A DNA stretch of 8,885 nucleotides from DASXTS01 sp036505275 (GCA_036505275.1 DASXTS010000289.1:1-8885); one strand, 5' to 3'. Counted from the stretch's first letter, positions 1-5,356 are shown. Notes: a model not told the origin generated them from the sequence alone. Numbers and translations are program-made.

Positions 1-6
1 GCAGTC

Positions 7-2094
7 ATGATCCGCAGGCTCGCGCCCCGAGCCGCCCTGTCCGACGACCGCGGGGCGTCCCTGGTGCTGGTGCTCGTCGTCGTCACGGTGCTCTCGATCG
101 GACTGGCCGCGCTGCTGACCCTGGCCGATACAAGCTTGCGCACCACCGTGGTCATGCGCGACCAGGCGGCCGACGTGTACAACGCGGACGGCGCCATGCA
201 GGCCGCGATCAACAACATCCGCAACAGCGGCTACAACAACGCCTCCGGTCAGCACTGCTTCGGCGGCTCGGACACCCTGACGCTGCCGAACTTCTACGGC
301 GCCGACTCCGCCGCGGTCAGCTGCACCGCCGACCCTGCCAAGGTCCTCATCCAGTGCCCGTCGCTGACCCAGTGCAACCGGCCGGGCAGCGCGATCCTCA
401 CCCTGGGCCGGATCGCCGGCGAGGACGGCGTGAACATCCAGCAGCCGACCGGCTCCGCCTTCAACGTGCACGGCGTGGTGTTCTCCAACTCCACCATCGA
501 CGTGGTGAACGGCAGCCTGAACACCAACACCAGGGTGTACGCCCGCGGCGCCTGCACCGGCACGATCGTCAGCAACCCGGCGGCCTACTGCAACTACGGC
601 ACGGGCGCGAACGCGCTCGGCGACGACCCGAACTACGCACCGGCCACCTCGACGGTGCCGGCGCGCCGCGCCCTGCCGTCCTGCACCACGCCGAACTCGG
701 TGGTCACCTTCGAGCCCGGCTACTACGACGACGCGTACGGTCTCTCGGCCATGATGGCCGGCAACAGCGCGTGCCGGCACAGCACCTGGTGGTTCAAGCC
801 CGGCGCCTACTACTTCGACTTCCACAACAGCGGCACCAACGCCAACCCGCTGCTCAACTCGAGCGGCGGCAACGTCTGGACGATCGACGACGGCTACCTC
901 GTCGCGGGCACGCCGGTCGACGCGGCCGGTGCCGTGATCGTCTCGCCGGCGGTGCCGGCCACCATCCCCGGCTCGTGCAACAACCCGATCAAGAGCGCCA
1001 GCGCGGTCGGCGTGCAGTTCATCTTCGGCGGCGACAGCCAGTTCGCGGTCAAGTCGGGCCAGGTGGAGATCTGCGGCACGTACAGTGCCACCAAGCCGCC
1101 GGTCGCGGTGTACGGCCTGAAGTCCGGCAGCGAGACCGTCTCGACCAACACGCTCACCATGGCCGCGGCTGGCGGTGTGGTGTCCGCCGGCACGTTCAGC
1201 AACGCCGACAAGATCGTCAACGTGGATGGCCAGCTCGCGAGCTGGGTGAAGAACAACAGCAACACCCAGACCGGCACCGTCACGGTCAAGGGCTACGCCC
1301 CGCCGTCGGCCATCCCGGCCGGCTCCATCCTGCAGTCCGCACGGTTGCGGGTGGTGCACGGCAACACGGCCGGTTCCAACAAGGACACCCTCTCGGTGCA
1401 GATCGACCCGACCGGCGGGGCCTCCATCTCCGTCGACGTCCCCGCCTACGACGCCGTCGGCAGCCCGGACAACACGCTGCACGACGAGTGGATCGCGCTG
1501 CCCCAGGCCACCACCGGAGAGCTCGCCAGACTGGTGTACGCCGGCACGTTCACCGGTGCTCAGCTCAAGTACTCGGCGACCCTGAAGCACGCTGGCGAGG
1601 AGCGGGTGGACTCGCTCCAGCTCGAGCTGAGCTACACGGTGCCCGCGTTCCGGGGCGGCAGCGGCTGCGTGGTGACCGGCCCGTACACCAGCGGTGGCAA
1701 CGCCTCGTCGTGCGCGCTGGTCAGCACCGTCAACAACAACGGCAACCGGTTCTACGTGCAGGGCACCACGTACGCGCCGAAGGCGGTCCTGGACGTCACC
1801 CTGAACAACGTCGCCGAGCAGGTGTTCCGCTTCGGAGTAATCGCGCGGTCGCTGTGGATCAAGGAGACCGGCAGCTTCGCCTACACCGGGCCGGTGATCG
1901 AGGTCCCAGACGACTCACCTGGGTTCGTGTTCAGCGTCTACCTCAGCGCCTACATCTGCGCCGATGCCGGCAGCTGCGCGCCGAGCGGCCAGCCCGTGTT
2001 GGAGTCCAAGGTCGCCTACGTGGACGCCGACCCGGTGACACCCATGCCCGGCAATCGACAGGTGATCGTGCTGAGCTGGTCAACTCCACACTGA
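7..2094 (+). CDS. PilX-like / pilin-like surface protein with one N-terminal membrane helix
   Basis: A 695-aa protein. Residues 1-16 are a short basic leader ending in Arg15-Gly16, followed by one hydrophobic helix (about 18-42) and then an Ala/Asn-rich segment (50-72). This is the architecture of PilX-like minor pilins. A type IV prepilin cut after Gly16 is possible, but the Glu5 usual in mature pilins is absent (Leu21). The rest is probably extracellular, rich in Asn, Gly, Ser and Thr, with 14 Cys (84, 106, 117, 123, 183, 195, 226, 256, 324, 356, 554, 569, 651, 657) that could form disulphides. A Cys-free block (about 390-548) looks like an inserted beta-sandwich. The stop faces the prepilin peptidase gene 5 nt away on the other strand, which supports a pilus role. 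The start makes an ATGA overlap with a TGA at 8-10 in another frame, so it may be translationally coupled to an upstream gene outside the window. Family placement is inferred; the exact function is unknown. Confidence 0.75.
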   Translation: MIRRLAPRAALSDDRGASLVLVLVVVTVLSIGLAALLTLADTSLRTTVVMRDQAADVYNADGAMQAAINNIRNSGYNNASGQHCFGGSDTLTLPNFYGADSAAVSCTADPAKVLIQCPSLTQCNRPGSAILTLGRIAGEDGVNIQQPTGSAFNVHGVVFSNSTIDVVNGSLNTNTRVYARGACTGTIVSNPAAYCNYGTGANALGDDPNYAPATSTVPARRALPSCTTPNSVVTFEPGYYDDAYGLSAMMAGNSACRHSTWWFKPGAYYFDFHNSGTNANPLLNSSGGNVWTIDDGYLVAGTPVDAAGAVIVSPAVPATIPGSCNNPIKSASAVGVQFIFGGDSQFAVKSGQVEICGTYSATKPPVAVYGLKSGSETVSTNTLTMAAAGGVVSAGTFSNADKIVNVDGQLASWVKNNSNTQTGTVTVKGYAPPSAIPAGSILQSARLRVVHGNTAGSNKDTLSVQIDPTGGASISVDVPAYDAVGSPDNTLHDEWIALPQATTGELARLVYAGTFTGAQLKYSATLKHAGEERVDSLQLELSYTVPAFRGGSGCVVTGPYTSGGNASSCALVSTVNNNGNRFYVQGTTYAPKAVLDVTLNNVAEQVFRFGVIARSLWIKETGSFAYTGPVIEVPDDSPGFVFSVYLSAYICADAGSCAPSGQPVLESKVAYVDADPVTPMPGNRQVIVLSWSTPH

Positions 2095-2110
2095 GCCGGT
2101 CAACTCCATA
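2071..2110. repeat. 20-bp tandem direct repeat at a convergent gene junction
   Basis: Two head-to-tail 20-bp units, 2071-2090 (ctgagctggtcaactccaca) and 2091-2110, match at 18 of 20 positions. A third partial unit begins at 2111 (ccgagctgg). The repeat covers the last codons and stop of the pilin-like gene (TGA 2092-2094) and the stop of the prepilin peptidase (2100-2102 on the other strand), so the C-termini of both proteins are partly written by it. The cause is probably slippage or a small duplication. Confidence 0.9.
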
Positions 2111-2879
2111 CCGAGCTGGCGATGGGCTCGGCCACGAACATCGCCAGCACCGCCGAGGCAATCATGAACGGGCCGAACGGCAGCGCGGTCTTGCGGCCGC
2201 CGCGGCCGCTCGCGATCACCGCGACGCCGACCACGGAGCCGAGCAGAAAGGCACCGAACGCGCCGACCAGCAGCGCCGACCAGGACAGGTAGCCGAGCAC
2301 GCCGCCGACCACGCCGGCCAGTTTCACGTCGCCGAACTGCATGCCGGCCGGGTGGGCCAGCGCCACCGCGAGGTAGAACGCGAACAGCGCCGCCGCGCCG
2401 ATGGCCGCACGGGCCAGCGACCACCAGTCGTGCTGCCAGGCCGCCGACGCGGCCAGCAGCGCGGCCAGCACCGGGTAGGACGGCAGCACGATCGAGTTCG
2501 GCAGCCGGCGGTGCGCGAGGTCGATCAGTCCGAGCGCAATGCCGGCCGCCGCAAAGTAGAGGTAGGCCGGCAGCGCGCTGAGCAAGTGCAGGTCGCCCAA
2601 CCGCACCGCCACCGCTGCGAACACCAGGGCCGTACCCGCCTCGACCAGCGGGTAGCGGGGGGCGATCGGCGCGCCGCAGTCGGCGCACCTGCCCCTGAGC
2701 ACCAGCCAGCCGAGCACCGGCACGTTGTGCCTCGCCCTGATCGGCCGGTCGCACGCCGGGCAGTGCGAGCCGGGGCTGACCAGCGACTCGCCCCGCGGCA
2801 CCCGGTGCACCACGACGTTCAGGAACGAGCCGACGGCGAGCCCCAGCACGACGGTCACGGTGAGCAGCACGGCCATCAC
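2100..2879 (-). CDS. Prepilin peptidase (A24 family leader peptidase)
   Basis: A 259-aa polytopic membrane aspartic protease that removes the leader peptide from type IV prepilins at the cytoplasmic face; some family members also N-methylate the new N-terminus. The N-terminal domain is complete, with two Cys pairs (C40/C43 and C65/C68) typical of the zinc-binding DiS_P_DiS segment. The first catalytic Asp is D120 (in LIDLAHRRLPN). The second is D184 in QFGDVKL, where the first Gly of the usual GxGD motif is Gln181. About six to seven hydrophobic segments follow the family pattern, and the length is normal. The start is GTG at 2879 or ATG at 2876; an AGGA lies 11 or 14 nt upstream, so GTG is slightly favoured. 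It is convergent with the pilin-like gene, its likely substrate or a member of the same pilus system, and diverges from the CBS gene. A perfect hairpin lies 30-56 nt upstream of its start. Confidence 0.93.
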   Translation of the reverse strand: MMAVLLTVTVVLGLAVGSFLNVVVHRVPRGESLVSPGSHCPACDRPIRARHNVPVLGWLVLRGRCADCGAPIAPRYPLVEAGTALVFAAVAVRLGDLHLLSALPAYLYFAAAGIALGLIDLAHRRLPNSIVLPSYPVLAALLAASAAWQHDWWSLARAAIGAAALFAFYLAVALAHPAGMQFGDVKLAGVVGGVLGYLSWSALLVGAFGAFLLGSVVGVAVIASGRGGRKTALPFGPFMIASAVLAMFVAEPIASSVWS

Positions 2880-2908
2880 GCAGAGATCATTCCTGGCCGC
2901 GCCGCGCG

Positions 2909-2935
2909 GCTGTCAGCCGGGTGCCGGCTGACAGC
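2909..2935. promoter_or_regulatory. Perfect 12-bp inverted repeat with 3-nt spacer
   Basis: GCTGTCAGCCGG (2909-2920), spacer GTG, then CCGGCTGACAGC (2924-2935). The arms are perfect reverse complements. It lies in the divergent region between the prepilin peptidase start (2879, -) and the CBS gene (3082, +). It could be an operator for a dimeric regulator or a hairpin in the peptidase leader transcript. No U-tract follows on either strand, so a classical terminator is less likely. Confidence 0.85.
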
Positions 2936-2992
2936 TCAGCCGAGGTGCGCCGCCGCGCGGTCGCGGTCACCGCCCCGGGCCCATTGCTGGTC

Positions 2993-3030
2993 GGGCCGGT
3001 CGACCCTTCAGGCGCACCAAGTGGTACACA
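2993..3030 (+). promoter_or_regulatory. Candidate DosR/DevR-activated promoter of the CBS gene
   Basis: GGGCCGGTCGACCC at 2993-3006 fits the palindromic skeleton GGGNCNNNNGNCCC of DosR (DevR) boxes. A -10-like hexamer TACACA sits at 3025-3030, 18 nt after the box, so the box would overlap the -35 position, the arrangement usual for direct activation by DosR. The CBS start codon is about 50 nt after the -10. Against the full 20-bp mycobacterial consensus the match is only moderate (11 of 20 by eye), so this is inference supported by the gene context. A half-site-like GGGCCCATTG lies just upstream, at 2977-2986. Confidence 0.4.
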
Positions 3031-3069
3031 TTGTTGTGGACGGCCGATGACCGCCCATCCACTCCGCAT

Positions 3070-3074
3070 GGAGG
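3070..3074 (+). promoter_or_regulatory. Ribosome binding site setting the CBS gene start
   Basis: GGAGG with 7 nt before the ATG at 3082. It favours this start over the in-frame ATG at 3031, which has no comparable site and would put the promoter-like sequence at 2993-3030 too close. Confidence 0.75.
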
Positions 3075-3081
3075 CATCCCC

Positions 3082-3483
3082 ATGAACACCGCGCCGGATA
3101 CACCCGTGACCCAGTTGGTCACCGGGCCGGCCATGACCGTAGACATGAACCAGGCCGCAGCCGAGGTGCGCGCCGCGATGAACCGCCGTGGCGTGCTCTT
3201 CGCCGCAGTCTGCCAGGACGGCCGGGTGACCGCCGTCCTTGATCGGCGGAACCTCAACCGCCAACTGGCCGCGGCCGGCCGCTGGCTGCGAGTCCGCGAC
3301 GTCGTACACCCCGGCATGGCGTGCCTTCGGCCGACCGCCACCGTGAGCGCAGCGGCCCGTCTCATGCACATCACCGGGTCCGCCGCGGTGCCTGTGGTCG
3401 ACGAGCATCACCGCCTGATCGGCCTGGTCACCGCCGATGCCGTGGCCGCCGTCGGCACCCCGGCCGGGGCCACACCGGTCTGA
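3082..3483 (+). CDS. Two-CBS-domain protein (stand-alone CBS pair)
   Basis: A 133-aa soluble cytoplasmic protein made almost wholly of a CBS pair. The first CBS repeat spans about residues 11-66 (ending in a DGRVTAVLDRRNL-like segment). The second spans 72-127, with the typical VRDVVHPG opening, AARLM helix, AVPVVDE strand and RLIGLVTADAV end. CBS pairs usually bind adenosyl nucleotides and sense energy or redox state; here no enzyme domain is attached, so it is probably a regulator or ligand-binding module. Stand-alone CBS proteins such as Hrp1 (Rv2626c) are known members of the mycobacterial DosR regulon, which fits the nearby nitroreductase and DevS/DosT-like kinase. The gene is monocistronic and convergent with the DUF7455 gene 26 nt away. 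Ligand and partner are unknown. Confidence 0.88.
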   Translation: MNTAPDTPVTQLVTGPAMTVDMNQAAAEVRAAMNRRGVLFAAVCQDGRVTAVLDRRNLNRQLAAAGRWLRVRDVVHPGMACLRPTATVSAAARLMHITGSAAVPVVDEHHRLIGLVTADAVAAVGTPAGATPV

Positions 3484-3484
3484 C

Positions 3485-3508
3485 ACCCGGCCACCGACCC
3501 GGCTACCG
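3485..3508. repeat. 12-bp tandem direct repeat filling a convergent gap
   Basis: Units acccggccaccg (3485-3496) and acccggctaccg (3497-3508) match at 11 of 12 positions. They occupy nearly all of the 26-nt gap between the CBS gene stop (3481-3483) and the DUF7455 stop (3510-3512, other strand). No clear rho-independent terminator is visible here. Confidence 0.85.
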
Positions 3509-3509
3509 A

Positions 3510-3755
3510 TCAGGACGACAGCGAACCGGGCAACGCCGCCTCAGCGGCCGGGTGCAGCGACGGCAGCTGCGGGTCGACGAAGCAGTGCGCGACCTGCTCG
3601 AGCGCCGAGTGGTGGACGCGCGCGTGGTGCCCGCAGAACAGCAACGTGCCGCCGCCGTGCAGGATGGCGAGCACGGCCGCCCTGGCGCCACAACGGTCGC
3701 ACCGGTCGGCGACGCTCAGCGGACGGCCGAGAGGGTGGTCGGTCGACGGGGCCAT
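3510..3755 (-). CDS. DUF7455-type small zinc-ribbon-like protein
   Basis: An 81-aa protein. The core DRCDRCGARAAVLAIL followed by GGGTLLFCGHHARVH matches my recollection of the small actinobacterial DUF7455 family. Cys19, Cys22, Cys41 and His44 (or His43) look like a single zinc-ribbon or treble-clef site. No enzymatic residues are evident and the function is unknown; many relatives are encoded near regulatory or stress genes. The ATG at 3755 has a strong GGGAGG (3761-3766) 5 nt upstream. The frame is open further upstream to 3953, but that extension lacks family resemblance. The last 20 or so residues (Pro/Ala/Leu-rich) look variable. The gene lies downstream of the DUF3048 gene on the same strand but 338 nt away, so it probably has its own promoter. 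A DosR-like box at 3841-3860 stands about 90-105 nt before the start. Confidence 0.85.
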   Translation of the reverse strand: MAPSTDHPLGRPLSVADRCDRCGARAAVLAILHGGGTLLFCGHHARVHHSALEQVAHCFVDPQLPSLHPAAEAALPGSLSS

Positions 3756-3760
3756 GGCTG

Positions 3761-3766
3761 CCTCCC
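3761..3766 (-). promoter_or_regulatory. Ribosome binding site of the DUF7455 gene
   Basis: GGGAGG on the - strand, 5 nt from the ATG at 3755. It decides the short start against upstream in-frame ATGs. Confidence 0.75.
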
Positions 3767-3795
3767 TGGTGTGACGTTCTGTGTTGACGCCAACG

Positions 3796-3808
3796 CTGCC
3801 AGTGGCAG
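3796..3808. promoter_or_regulatory. Short inverted repeat CTGCCA-G-TGGCAG
   Basis: Perfect 6-bp arms around one base, 41-53 nt before the DUF7455 start. It is preceded by a near-palindrome GTTGACGCCAAC at 3783-3794. The position suits an operator or a leader hairpin; no regulator is identified. Confidence 0.4.
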
Positions 3809-3840
3809 AGGCCGCCGCCGACCGGCCGAAGACCTGATCT

Positions 3841-3860
3841 TGCGGCCCGGATGTCCCGAA
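3841..3860 (-). promoter_or_regulatory. Candidate DosR/DevR box upstream of the DUF7455 gene
   Basis: Read on the - strand, the site is TTCGGGACATCCGGGCCGCA. It has an intact TTCGGGAC left half and agrees with the consensus TTSGGGACTWWAGTCCCSAA at about 14 of 20 positions by eye; the right half is weaker (GGGCC). This is the best full-length match to the mycobacterial consensus in the window, but it is based on pattern alone. Confidence 0.35.
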
Positions 3861-3874
3861 TCCGTCGAGACCTT

Positions 3875-3888
3875 GGTCCGGCCGGACC
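3875..3888. promoter_or_regulatory. Perfect 14-bp palindrome GGTCCGGCCGGACC
   Basis: A fully self-complementary site 120-133 nt before the DUF7455 start, 15 nt upstream (in the - strand sense) of the DosR-like box. It is a candidate operator. GC-rich palindromes of this length arise occasionally by chance in such DNA, so the functional claim is weak. Confidence 0.4.
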
Positions 3889-4065
3889 GGGTCCCCCCAG
3901 GTCCCCCAGTCATGCCAGTAGGCTCGCCTCCACATCGCCGTGGCACCCCGCACCAGGTCCGACTTTCCTGCAGGGAGCCCGCCGCCGGCAGCGCCCGGCG
4001 GCCCGCACAGTTGGGGACCTCCGGCTCGTAGCTACCGAACTCTCCCGTGACCTTTGCCCCACGCC

Positions 4066-4101
4066 CCGGTCAGCCGGCCGGTCAGCCGGCCGGTCAGCCG
4101 G
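4066..4101. repeat. Three perfect 12-bp tandem repeats over the DUF3048 stop codon
   Basis: Three identical copies of ccggtcagccgg at 4066-4077, 4078-4089 and 4090-4101. The stop codon of the DUF3048 gene (4094-4096, - strand TGA) lies inside one copy. Because 12 is a multiple of 3, the next two copies supply further in-frame TGA codons at 4082-4084 and 4070-4072. In the - strand transcript, positions 4093-4074 can fold into a perfect 8-bp stem with a CTGA loop, starting right after the stop. No U-tract follows, so terminator activity is only possible. Confidence 0.93.
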
Positions 4102-5218
4102 CGGGCACCAGCACGATCCACACCGGGCCGTTCGCAAACGGGCAGGGCCCGCCGTCCGGCAAGGTGAAAGCCGTGCCGCTGTCCGGCGTCGGACGAGACC
4201 AGCGGGCGGGGAATCTCATGCCGTCCCGCAGCACGAGCGCGGCGCCGGCTCCGACGGTCTGCGCGTACGGCGAGACGTTGCCGAGCACGTCGCTGATGCC
4301 GGACGGCCGCACCACGACGGACTGCAGCACCACGGTCGCCGCGCCGAGCCGGCCGCCCTCGGCGGCGAGCAAGGGCGCGCCGTCGAAACCGACCAGCCAC
4401 CGCCCGTCGGCCGGCGACCAGTCGAAGGACACCTGGGCCGCCGGATAGCCGGCCACCTCGTGGGCCGACGGCGTGCCACCGGGCGCAGCCGGGCCGAACC
4501 GGAGGCCGATGTCGGCGGACAGCGTGGCGTCCGGCGCGGCGGCCAGCAGCTGCGCCGGCCGGGCGTACGCGTTGTGCGGCGGCCGCCGTGCCCGGTCGCG
4601 GTAATACGCCTGCGGCGCCTGCCGCGGTGACACATTGACCACCCGCGCCGCGGCGAGCGTTGGCAGCAGTTCGGGCGCGGCGCCGGAGTACGCCAGCGCC
4701 GGCCGGCCGAACTGGCCGAGCAGCTCGAGGTCGGACTCCCTGGCGCTGCGCACCGGACCCACCGCGGCCGGCAGGTGGCTGGAGAACACCGCGAGCAGCC
4801 GGCTCAACCCGGCCTCCACCGGCTCGACGTACACCAGGTCGGCCGCGGTCAGCCCGAGCGGAGGCCGCGCCGCCCGGACATTGTCGATCTTGACGGCGAG
4901 CACCGGCGCGGCCGCGGCCGGCAGCCCGGTGAACGGAGACAGCAGCGGCGCGGGCGGCGGCACCGTGGTCGTGGGCGCCGCGGTCGTCGGGGTGGGCGCC
5001 GGTCGGCTCGTCGTCGATTCGGCCGTGCTGGCAGGCGGCGCCGGGGCCGACACCGGCTGTGCCGGGCTTAGCGCCACAACGAGCCAGCCGACGGCCAGCA
5101 CCGCGCACACCACTGCGCACGCCAGCAGTGCCGGCCGTCGACGCGACAGCGCCTGCCATGAAGGCCACGGCGGCCGCGCCAGCCAGCTGAGCCAGCGGAG
5201 CCGACGATCACCCGCCAT
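4094..5218 (-). CDS. Membrane-anchored DUF3048 (YerB-like) extracytoplasmic protein
   Basis: A 374-aa protein. A basic, Trp-rich N-terminus (1-28) precedes one hydrophobic helix (about 29-50) and a Pro/Thr/Ala-rich linker (52-92), which should place the rest outside the membrane. The DUF3048 N-terminal domain begins at SPFTGLP (94-100) and shows AVKIDNVRAARPPLGLTAAD and GPVRSAR (154-160). The C-terminal DUF3048 domain ends with an RW...TPDSGTAFTLPDGG...GPVWIVLVP pattern (339-372). The Bacillus relative YerB is a lipoprotein of unclear function; here C34 and C38 lie inside the hydrophobic segment rather than at a lipobox, so a transmembrane anchor fits better. The ATG at 5218 has AGGA 8 nt upstream; an in-frame extension to 5305 would run through the palindromic control region and is unlikely. 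It diverges from the nitroreductase gene. The biochemical role is unknown. Confidence 0.88.
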   Translation of the reverse strand: MAGDRRLRWLSWLARPPWPSWQALSRRRPALLACAVVCAVLAVGWLVVALSPAQPVSAPAPPASTAESTTSRPAPTPTTAAPTTTVPPPAPLLSPFTGLPAAAAPVLAVKIDNVRAARPPLGLTAADLVYVEPVEAGLSRLLAVFSSHLPAAVGPVRSARESDLELLGQFGRPALAYSGAAPELLPTLAAARVVNVSPRQAPQAYYRDRARRPPHNAYARPAQLLAAAPDATLSADIGLRFGPAAPGGTPSAHEVAGYPAAQVSFDWSPADGRWLVGFDGAPLLAAEGGRLGAATVVLQSVVVRPSGISDVLGNVSPYAQTVGAGAALVLRDGMRFPARWSRPTPDSGTAFTLPDGGPCPFANGPVWIVLVPAG

Positions 5219-5247
5219 GGTGCCCGTCCTACCGCACACACGATGAG

Positions 5248-5286
5248 GGCGGGACCTATGGCCCCCCAATGGGGGGCCGAAGGCTG
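5248..5286. promoter_or_regulatory. DosR-like box overlapping a G/C-only palindrome, between divergent genes
   Basis: GGGACCTATGGCCC (5251-5264) fits GGGNCNNNNGNCCC exactly and keeps the GGGAC half-site of DosR boxes. Its right half is shared with a perfect inverted repeat, GGCCCCCC-AAT-GGGGGGCC (5260-5278). A weaker second box-like match, GGGGCCGAAGGCTG (5273-5286), begins 22 bp after the first, close to two helical turns. The site lies 33 nt from the DUF3048 start and about 100 nt from the nitroreductase start and could serve either gene. Binding by DosR is inferred from the motif and from the Acg and kinase genes next to it. Confidence 0.45.
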
Positions 5287-5351
5287 ATGACCAGGGGCAC
5301 GCCACGGCACACCGTTGTCATTTGCTGCCAGAGCATGCTGCCGCGGCATTC

Positions 5352-5356
5352 GGAGG
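5352..5356 (+). promoter_or_regulatory. Ribosome binding site setting the nitroreductase start
   Basis: GGAGG with 5 nt before the ATG at 5362. It favours this start over upstream in-frame codons, including an ATG at 5269 inside the palindromic control site. Confidence 0.75.

Larger units (their letters stand above)
3756..4093. other. 338-nt non-coding control region between two - strand genes
   Basis: I see no credible gene here; open frames crossing it have no recognisable protein character. It holds the 5' region of the DUF7455 gene: an inverted repeat at 3796-3808, a DosR-like box at 3841-3860, a 14-bp palindrome at 3875-3888, a short duplication (gtccccccag/gtcccccag, 3891-3909) and, at its far end, the tandem repeat behind the DUF3048 gene. 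No convincing -35/-10 pair could be picked out by eye. Confidence 0.6.

Noticed and set aside
1..10. 3' end of an upstream gene overlapping the first start (ATGA)
   Set aside because: The TGA at 8-10 is suggestive of translational coupling, but only two sense codons are visible, so no gene can be called.
354..3050. An 898-codon open frame on the + strand crossing the pilin-like and peptidase genes
   Set aside because: It is Arg/Gly/Pro/His-rich, lies out of frame over one gene and antisense to another, and matches no family; it is a shadow frame of high-GC coding DNA.
3031..3081. Upstream ATG start for the CBS protein
   Set aside because: The extra 17 residues resemble no CBS protein and the strong GGAGG at 3070-3074 serves the ATG at 3082.
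3756..3953. N-terminal extension of the DUF7455 protein
   Set aside because: No similarity to the family; the internal ATG at 3755 has an ideal ribosome binding site.
5065..5130. Lipoprotein signal for the DUF3048 protein (LLAC)
   Set aside because: The Cys lies near the start of the hydrophobic stretch, which continues well past it; a transmembrane anchor fits better.
4032..5168. A 378-codon - strand frame overlapping the DUF3048 gene
   Set aside because: The alternative frame carries the recognisable DUF3048 motifs; this one is low-complexity Ala/Arg/Gly.
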